Made by a program: the position numbers and the translations under genes. The notes beneath the pieces are model-generated. The model made no database searches. It was not told where the DNA came from and worked only from the letters and a program-made list of their open reading frames with translations. From assembly GCA_947625965.1 (NCBI GenBank), contig CANQQO010000008.1, forward strand, positions 1 to 43,765: a stretch of 43,765 nucleotides of DNA, written 5' to 3'. Every line of letters begins with the position of its first letter. The stretch's first letter is position 1. Positions 33,221 through 41,600 of the stretch are shown here, in pieces. This stretch comes from an uncultured Oscillospiraceae bacterium (GTDB lineage Bacteria > Bacillota > Clostridia > Oscillospirales > Oscillospiraceae).

Positions 33221-33249
33221 TTGCATTTCCTTCCTTTAATATATATAAT
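33221..33249 (+). promoter_or_regulatory. Promoter of the LacI-family regulator gene
   Basis: TTGCAT (33221-33226), a 17-nt spacer and TATAAT (33244-33249). The leader is about 120 nt, ending with the ribosome site GGAGG at 33369-33373. Confidence 0.7.
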
Positions 33250-33377
33250 TTTATTAGTAAAAATTGTGATCGCGGGATGTATGCCGGTCGATGGGTCAGG
33301 CGCTCCACCTGTAAAGAAAGCGTTTTACCCTAAAAACCGCAGCGTCAAGATCGATCCGGTCATTATGTGGAGGCACA

Positions 33378-34463
33378 ATGGCAAAGAAAAGAATTACAAT
33401 CGAAGAGATCGCAATGGCGGCCAGCGTCTCAAAAACGACGGTATCCCGTTACCTCAACGGCCGTACAGATCTCATGAGCGAGGCAACCGCTGCAAAGATT
33501 CAAAATATCATTGAACTGTGTGATTATCATCCCAGCGAGTATGCCCGCGCGCTTAAGAACAACAAAACAAGAATGATCGGGATCATCATTGCCAATATCC
33601 TGAGTCCTTGGTCCTCCGCCTTTATCGGCGGATGTGAAAAGGAGCTTTCGCGCCATGGATATACTGCGCTGTTTTTTAACAGTGACAACAGCATTGAAAA
33701 AGAAAAAGAAATGGTCGCCTCTTTAGACAGCCGCGGCGTAGAGGGATTGATCGTCAATCCTGTTTCCTACAGCGACCCATATCTGATGAATTATTCTTTG
33801 CATGGCGTTCCTGTCGTCATCTGTGATTGTCTGATCAAAGGGTATCCGTTCAGCGCGGTACTGGCCGAAGTGCGGGAACCGGTAAGGCGGCTCATTGCCC
33901 ACTTAAAATCTCAGGGATTCACCCGTCCGATCATGTTCACCTTGAAAAAGCGGGAGAATTATGCCCGTATCATGCGGGTGCAGGCGTTTCGGGACGCCAT
34001 GGTTTCCGAATATGGTTACTGTCACGAGGAAGATATCATTACCCTCGAGGATGACGATCCGGATGAGATCTCCAATATCTTGCAAAAGTTGATCGCAAGT
34101 GCTTCGGCGGAAGACCATATCGCCGTGTTTTGCGTGAACACCAGCATTACGCTTCGCGTATTCAGCAGTATTCAGCGCATGAAGCTATCTATTCCCGGAG
34201 ACATCGGCGTCTGCGGGCAGGACGACTGGTGCTGGGATAAGTCTATTTGCTTACCAACGCTCATCTATCCGGAAGTGACGACAATAAACGTCGATTCCCT
34301 GGAAATCGGTCGTCAATGTGCAAAAATGATCCTTCGAAAAATCGCCGCGGGGAACAGCCTGAGCGATGGCAGTTCCGTCGTGGAAGTGCCCTGCTCTTTT
34401 TCGCAGCGCGCTTCCACAACGCGAAATCAAGCGGATGAGGGCGGCACAAAGAACGGTGACTGA
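33378..34463 (+). CDS. LacI-family transcriptional regulator, KdgR-like
   Basis: A 361-residue regulator. The N-terminal helix-turn-helix is ITIEEIAMAASVSKTTVSRY followed by LNGRTDLMSEAT and a hinge helix YHPSEYARALK. The effector-binding type 1 periplasmic-binding fold follows (MIGIIIANILSPWSSAFIGG). The TTVSRYLNG-MSEAT form is typical of the KdgR subgroup that controls sugar-acid (2-keto-3-deoxygluconate) use, agreeing with the DgoK-like kinase and aldolase. It is divergent from the right operon, with two operator-like sites between them. Likely represses the island until an intermediate binds; self-regulation is possible. Confidence 0.9.
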   Translation: MAKKRITIEEIAMAASVSKTTVSRYLNGRTDLMSEATAAKIQNIIELCDYHPSEYARALKNNKTRMIGIIIANILSPWSSAFIGGCEKELSRHGYTALFFNSDNSIEKEKEMVASLDSRGVEGLIVNPVSYSDPYLMNYSLHGVPVVICDCLIKGYPFSAVLAEVREPVRRLIAHLKSQGFTRPIMFTLKKRENYARIMRVQAFRDAMVSEYGYCHEEDIITLEDDDPDEISNILQKLIASASAEDHIAVFCVNTSITLRVFSSIQRMKLSIPGDIGVCGQDDWCWDKSICLPTLIYPEVTTINVDSLEIGRQCAKMILRKIAAGNSLSDGSSVVEVPCSFSQRASTTRNQADEGGTKNGD

Positions 34464-34545
34464 TCCCCTCGGTGGTTTTGGCGGCTATCAAAACTGTGGC
34501 ATAAATGATAAGGTCGGATTGGCTATACAGTCCAGGCCGATGCGG

Positions 34546-34582
34546 CGGACGATCCTGCGCTCTGCGGGAATCGTCCGTTTTT
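34546..34582 (+). terminator. Terminator after the LacI-family regulator gene
   Basis: CGGACGAT pairs with ATCGTCCG, with an inner CCTGC/GCGGG stem, followed by GTTTTT. It lies about 80 nt past the stop codon. Confidence 0.8.
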
Positions 34583-34889
34583 GCTTGTGGAGGAAGCATT
34601 CCCCAGCCCGTTTGGCCGCACAAGGAATTGCGCGTCAGTACATCCCGGCGGGACACTTTCCCTCTGATATACTGTGCCGGCGGCCGGCTTCGGCGGCATC
34701 CCCGCCCGGTGGTGGACGATTCCAAAACACCCGCTGGGTGCCGCCGCGCGGCTTCTTGCCGAAAAGAAAATTGCATGAAACCGCTGTCACAGCGCAGATT
34801 TATGCACAGCGCAGTCCTACCATTCGGCAGCCCATTTTGGCTTTCCGGCAATTTTCATAAAATAAAAGCCTGGAAAATCTACAATTTTC
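34583..34889. other. Intergenic stretch, nothing recognised
   Basis: About 300 nt between the regulator terminator and the next promoter. Open frames on both strands overlap each other and known genes, lack ribosome sites and show no recognisable family. The right end becomes A/T-rich as the promoter is approached. Confidence 0.5.
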
Positions 34890-34918
34890 TTGCTTTTTAT
34901 GGATGTCTATGGTATAAT
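34890..34918 (+). promoter_or_regulatory. Promoter of the cohesin/protease operon
   Basis: TTGCTT (34890-34895), a 17-nt spacer and a perfect TATAAT (34913-34918) give an ~80-nt leader before the TTG start at 35005. Confidence 0.75.
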
Positions 34919-35004
34919 GCTTTTTGTCCATTTTATGCAGCCATAAAAATCAACGCCGGCTGCGCGGAATTCGGGCGAATTCATTCGAAAGGAAGGAAAC
35001 GAAT

Positions 35005-35661
35005 TTGAAGAAACGGAAGAGAGGCGCGCTGGTTTTACTGGCAGTATTGGTGGCGCTGTCCACAACTGCGGTGGCCTTCGCGGAACCGGCGCTGGGAGTG
35101 TGGATCGATTATTCCACCTTCTCCAACGCCGACGGCAGCCTGCTGGTGCCGATATTCACCGACGGCACCGCTACCGACGGTATTGTGACGCTGACCTACA
35201 ATCCGGAAGTGCTGAGCGTGACGCCGGAGGATCTGGAGGTCACGGAGCTGACCGTGATGCACGCCGCGAGCCTGGTCAAGCCGGGCGAATTGAAGATCAG
35301 TTGGATCGCGGACACCACCGAGGGTACGCTGATGTTCGTACATTTCACTGTCAAGAAAATCAGTGTCGACACGGGCCTGCGGCTCACGGGACAGGCTTTC
35401 GTGGCGGGGCGGGAGGACAACGTCTCCGTGGCCGTTGGCTCCTTAGGCGCGATCCTGCCAGAATTACCCCCCCCCGCTGGCGTAACGACCCCCGGCGGTG
35501 CGGCGGCACCTGGCGGCGCGGCAACGCCCAGCGGCAGCGACTCGATGAATGTGCCCAGGACTGGTGACGGTTTCCAGCCCCTGCTGTGCCTGATCGCGGT
35601 TGCCGCCTCCGCCGCCGGCGCGGCGGTATGCCTTGGAAAAATCAGAAAGGGGGCCAAGTGA
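35005..35661 (+). CDS. Sortase-anchored cohesin-like surface protein
   Basis: A 218-residue exported protein. The signal peptide (residues 1-~26, KKRKRGALVLLAVLVALSTT) is followed by one cohesin-like beta domain (~30-155): strands such as GSLLVPIFTDG, GIVTLTYNPEVLSV, GELKISWIADTTEGTLMFVH and FTVKKI follow cohesin order. A Pro/Gly/Ala linker leads to NVPRTGD, an xPxTG-type sorting motif, a hydrophobic helix and the basic tail KIRKGAK. The start is TTG at 35005 with AAAGGAAGG upstream; the longer open frame would include the promoter. Cohesins bind dockerins; the next gene, 1 nt away, has a dockerin-like segment. The cohesin call is by eye. Confidence 0.7.
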   Translation: MKKRKRGALVLLAVLVALSTTAVAFAEPALGVWIDYSTFSNADGSLLVPIFTDGTATDGIVTLTYNPEVLSVTPEDLEVTELTVMHAASLVKPGELKISWIADTTEGTLMFVHFTVKKISVDTGLRLTGQAFVAGREDNVSVAVGSLGAILPELPPPAGVTTPGGAAAPGGAATPSGSDSMNVPRTGDGFQPLLCLIAVAASAAGAAVCLGKIRKGAK

Positions 35662-35662
35662 T

Positions 35663-38600
35663 ATGCGGGTGAAAAAGTGGATCGCGTTCGCGCTGTGCTT
35701 TGCCATGGCGCTGTCGCTGTTGACCAATTTGGCCCCAGTTGCCCGCGCCGAGGAAACGCCCCAGACCCAGACCGAGGCGCCCACCGTCCCCGGCCCCCAG
35801 GAAACGGAGAAGACCGAGCTGACCGCCGGGGAGCGGGAGGCCATTCTGGCCGCCGCACAGGCCGTCGCCGCTCAGAAAATCGACCGGGACAGCCTGGATG
35901 TGGACCTGACCGGCAGCGTCCAACTGGACGACGCCCTTTTGAAGAGTATGCAGGCGCTAAAGCCCGACGAGGATCTGGAGGTGCCCGTCCTTATTTTGAT
36001 GAACGAGGACTCCGTGATTGAGGAAAACAGCGCCGCCGTGCCCAGCACGATCACCCTGGCAAAGGCCGGCGAGCTGGAAAACAGCCAGGACGCCGTCATT
36101 GCCTCCATTGAGCGCAATGTGCTGGACGCGCCCCTGGAGGTGCATTACCAGTACACCTGGCTGCTCAACGGCATCGCCGCCACCGTGCCCTACGGCAAGA
36201 TCTCCGAGATCGAGAATCTGCCCGGCGTGGACCGGGTCATTGTCCAGCCGGTATACTACCCCATGGACAGCGAGGTCCAGCCCCTTACCGACCAGGATGG
36301 CGGCATGATCGGCCGCTATGAGACTTGGGAGACCGGGTACACCGGCAAGGGCTTGAAGATCGCCGTGATCGACTCCGGCCTGGACGACGACCATCCCAAC
36401 TTTGCGCCCCTGCCGGAAGACCGCCTCACTTCTACCTCCGCCACCGTGAGCACCATCGAGGCCGTGCTCACCCAGCTCCATGCCTATGAGTCCTACCGGG
36501 GCCTCAGCGCGCAGGAGCTGTACCGCACCACTAAGGTGCCTTACGCCTTCAACTATGTGGACAATGAGCTGCGGTACAACCATGCCGACGGCACGACTAC
36601 CAATCCCCACGGCACCCATGTGGCCGGCATCGCCGCCGCCAACAAAATCGAGGGCTCAGATGTGGTAGGCGTGGCCCCCGACGCCCAGCTCTACATCATG
36701 AAAATCTTCCACGGCTCCGACGGCGCCATGACCCAGGATATCCTGGCCGCCTTGGAGGACGCCCTGCTGCTGGGCGCGGACGTGATCAATATGAGCCTTG
36801 GCACCACCGCCGGCTTCTCCAGCTCGGTGGAGGAAGTCAATGAGATCTACGCCCGGGTCAGTACCACCGATACGGTGCTGTCCATCGCCGCTGGCAACTC
36901 CGCCACTTCCGGTTATCAAAACCTCTTTGGCACCAACGCCAGCCTTACCAGCAACCCGGACAACAGCACCATCAGCTCCCCCTCCACTTATCAGAGCGCC
37001 CTTTCCGTGGCCAGCGTGGAGAATGTGGCTTACCGGGGCTATTACCTGGAGGTCGCCGGGAAGCACTACAGCTTCTACGAAGGCACCCGGGCCAGCACCG
37101 CCGTGGCTACCTTCCAGAGCCTGTCCGCCAACGGCCCCATGGGCTACGCGGTGGTGGGCAACATGGGCCAGACCTTGGAGGACTTCACCAAGGCCGGCGT
37201 GGAAGGCAAGATCGCCCTGGTGGAACGGGGCGTTACCTCCTTCAGCAATAAGTGTGAGCTGGCCGAGGCGGCCGGCGCCATCGGCTGCCTGGTGTACAAC
37301 AATGATGTCGGCACCTTCGGCATGGCGATGAGCGACTGCACCGCCGCCATTCCCTGCGCCTGCGTCACCCGCCTCACCGGCCAGGCGCTGATCTCCGCCC
37401 TGGAAAGCGATCCCGCCGCCACGATGACCGTGGCCGGGGAGCCGGGCCTTGTTCCCAACGACGCCGCCAATCAGATGAGCAGCTTCTCCTCCTGGGGCGT
37501 GAGCCCGGATCTGGCGCTGAAGCCCGACATCTCCGCCCCCGGCGGTGAGATTTACTCCACCATGGACGGCGGAAGGTACGATACCATGAGCGGCACCTCC
37601 ATGGCCGCCCCCAACCTGTCCGGCATCTCCGCCCTGCTGATGCAGTATGTGCGGGATCAGCTTCCCCAGTATGCCGACGGGAAGGGCGCGCTGCATGACT
37701 TTGCCAACGCTCTGCTCATGAGCACCGCCGTGCCCCTGACCTACAACGGCAACGGGGTGTACTTCTCTCCCCGGCAGCAGGGCTCCGGCATGGCCAACGC
37801 CTACAAGGCGGTGACGGCGCCGGCTTACCTGGAAGTGCCCGGCATGGACCTGCCCAAGGTAGAGCTGAAGGACGATCCCGCCAAGACCGGCCACTATCAC
37901 TACACCTTCCTGGTGCATAATTTCAGCGGCAAACCGCAGTACTACGTTCTTTCCACCAATGTGCAGACCGAGAGCGTCTCCGACGAGGGCGACGGCAACC
38001 TCTACATGGGCATGACGCCCCAGGCCCTGACCGCCCAGATCACCCATACCGCCGACGGGCTGTTCTACACCTACGACTACAACGAGAACGGCCAGATCAA
38101 TTCCCACGACGCCTACCTGCTGTGGCGGGTGGCCACCGGAAAGGACCCGCTGCCCGACGGCGAGGAGTTCCGCTATGACCTGCTGGGCAACGGCGGCGCG
38201 GGGCTGGACGATGTGCAGGCGTATCTGGACGAGCTGGTGGGCATTGAGCGCACCGACGCCGAGGACCGGCCCATCGACCTGTGGGAGCAGAGCCTCCAGG
38301 TAGGCGCCGGCGCCGTCAGCGAGGTGGGGGTGGACATCACCCTGTCCGACGTCAGCCGGCAGTACATGGACCGCAACTTTGCCAACGGCATTTATGTGGA
38401 AGGCTTCACCGTTCTTCGGGACCAGACCGGCGGCGTGGACCTGTCCCTGCCGTACATGGGCTTCTACGGCGACTGGTATGTGGCGCCCATGCTGGACTAT
38501 GGCTATTACTACCAGACCACGGACGAAATGGCCGAGAGCGGATGCAGCCAGTACCCCAACATCCTCTGGACCCAGTTGGGCGACAACGGCGCGGACTATC

Positions 38601-41600
38601 TTTTGGGCCTGAACCCCTACGTCAACGAGGATTATGATCCCGCCCACGCCTCCATCTCCCCCAACGGCGACGGATATGTGGACTACCTGGACGACATTTA
38701 CGTTTCCTTGCTCCGCAACGCCAAGGAGCTGACTGTGAGCTATATCCTGACCGGCACCGACACCGTGCTGTCCGAGGAAATCGTGGAGCACGTGGGCAAG
38801 ACCTACTACAGCGATACTTACCAGCAGATGGTCCCCTACATCCACTCCTGGTACTTTGATCCCTTTGACCTGATCGTGGACGGGGAGCCTCTGCCCAACG
38901 ACACCAAGGTGACGCTGCGGGTGGAAGCCGTGCCCGACTACGACAAGGGCGAAAACGAGAATGTCCACAACGTGTGGGAGACCGAATTTGTCATCGACAC
39001 CCAGGCCCCCGAATTGGTGGGCGAGCCCCGGTACGCCGAGGTGGACGGGCAGAAATACCTGGTCGTCACCGTGCGGGACAATGTCTCCGTGGCGGCGGTC
39101 AGCGTGCTCAGCAAGCTGGAGACCGTGGTCTGGAGCAGCACCGCCCTGGACGACAACGGTGAAAACGTCACCAAGGACGAAACCGGCCTGACCTACACCG
39201 ATGTGATCATCCCCATTACCGGCTATGGCAACGAGCTGACCCTGGTCCTGGGCGATTACGCCTGCAACGAGCAGGCCTATTACCTGGAGACTGAGGACAA
39301 CGATCCGGTCCTGGACCAGACCAAGCTCTACGGCTACCGGATCAACGACACCGAATACACCAACGAAGCCTTCTACGGCTGGCTGGCCATCGATCCGGTC
39401 AAACCCGCCGAGGGCGACAACGCCAACGTGCAGGTGCTTGACAGCGAGGCCTTCATGGACTACTCCCTGATCAGCGCCGCATATGTGGACGGTTACATCA
39501 TTGCCGAGGAAGCCAGCAGCCACCGTCTGGTGTGGCTCAAGCCCGGCTACTGGGACGAGCGGCACTCGATCGCAACACTTCCCTGCGAGGTGCGGGCCAT
39601 GACCTTCGACGCCACCACCGGCAAGCTCTATGGCGTCGCCGCCTCCTCCCCTCCTGGCTACGGCCGCCTTATGGAGATCGATCCCATCACCGGCGCTTCC
39701 CGCTATATTGGCAGGGCCAACAGCCTCATCTCCCTGTGGGCGCTGACCTGCGACGGCCAGGGCAATCTCTATGGCCTGGACAACACCGGCAAGCTGCGGT
39801 TGATCAACAAGACCAGCGGCATCTGGGGCGAGACCGTTATTGAAAAGGTGGAGACGGAGGCCGTCCCCACCGCCAGCTACAACTCCATTTACTTTGACGT
39901 TGCGGAGAACTGCATCTACCTGGCCATTTACTCCCATGGCACGGAGGGCGCGCTGTACCGCATCGACATGACCGACAATTATCCCACCACCCGCATCGGC
40001 ACCATCGCCGGCAACGCCCAGATCGTGGGCCTGACGAAGCTGGACGACCGGGGCTGGCACCTGCCGGAGGCAGAGCTGGAGAGCATCGCCTTCACTCAGG
40101 AGTCGGTGGATATGCTGGTGGGCACCACCGAGATCCTGGAGATCCAGGCGAACCCCTGGTACGCAAGCCCCGAGAAGCTCACCTGGGCCTCCGCCAACCC
40201 GGAAATCGTCTCCGTGAGCACCAGAGGCGTCCTCACCGCGAAGAGCGTGGGACAGACCACCGTTACCGCCACCTACGGCAGCCTGACGGCCACCACCACC
40301 GTGACGGTGCTGGAGCCCCAGGGCCAGTTGACCGGCTTCATCCAGTCCAGCTCGGACGATAGCCTGGGCCTGATTAACCAGTGGGTCGACTTCCCCGCCG
40401 TCAAGCCCAGCACGGGCGAGGTACTGACGGATATCTCCTTCACCACCTTCACCGCCGGTGAATATGTGGACGGCAAGGTCTACGCCTTTGACAACGCCAA
40501 CGCCTTCTACTCGATCGACATGGAGACGATGGAAGCCACCCGGATCGCCAACGGCACCATCAGTGTCTATATGACCCTGGATATGGCGTATGACTACAAG
40601 ACCGGCTTCCTGTACCTCCTGGCTCTGGATCCCATGGCGGGCTATCTGCTCTATCAGGTGGACGTGCTCACCGGTATCGCAGACCCTGTGACCAATGTGG
40701 ATGCGGTTGCCATCACCTTCGGGCCCGACGGGACCATGTACGCGATCAACATGACCGGTATGCTGGTGAAGATGGACCCGATGACCGGCGAACAGACGCC
40801 CATCGGCTACACCGGCTTCACGCCTGCGGAGATGTCCACCAACAGCCTGGCCTATGACCTGAACACCGACGAGCTGTACTGGGCCATGACCGCCTCCAAT
40901 GGGACCGGCGACTACTTTGGCATTTCCTATGTGAATCTGCGGACCGGTAAGGCCAGCTACCTGGGCGCTGTGGATGCAGAGCAGTCCATGTCCTGCCTGT
41001 TCTCCGCCCCGGAGACCGTGCCGCAGCGGGAGGAAGTGCCGGTGGCGGAAGTCATCAAGCTGACGGATAGCACGCTCACCCTGACCGATCACGTCATGGC
41101 CCTGCCGGTGCAGGTGAAGCCCTACAACGCCACCAACCGGACGCTGAACTGGACCGTGGCCGATCCCTCCGTGGCCAAGATCGAGGACAACCTCTTGGTG
41201 GGCCTGTCCGCCGGTACCACCACCGCCACGGGCACCTTGGACGACTTCAGCGTTACCCTGGATATCACGGTAAAGCCCGCCGCCGGTTCCCTCAGAGGCT
41301 TTGTCGTGATGGACTTCTCCGGCATGGGCCAGGGCTTCTGGGCCCGGATCGTGGACTTCGCCCCCAATGAGAGCAACGAGGGCCTGGTGGGCTACAAGGA
41401 CGACACCATCACCGCCGGCGAGTATTTCAATGGTAAGATCTACGCCTACGGCACTCAGGAGTCGGATTACAGCTACGACGGCACCATATTCTACGTGATC
41501 GACGCCAATACCTTTGAGATCGAAAAGCAGGTCAAGGACATGAGCATCGCGGACATTCACGACATGGCCTTTGACTACACCCAGGGCGTCATGTACGCCG

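Noticed and set aside
34261-34860. Overlapping open frames on both strands after the LacI-family gene
   Set aside because: They run through the end of the regulator and its terminator, lack ribosome sites and resemble no family.
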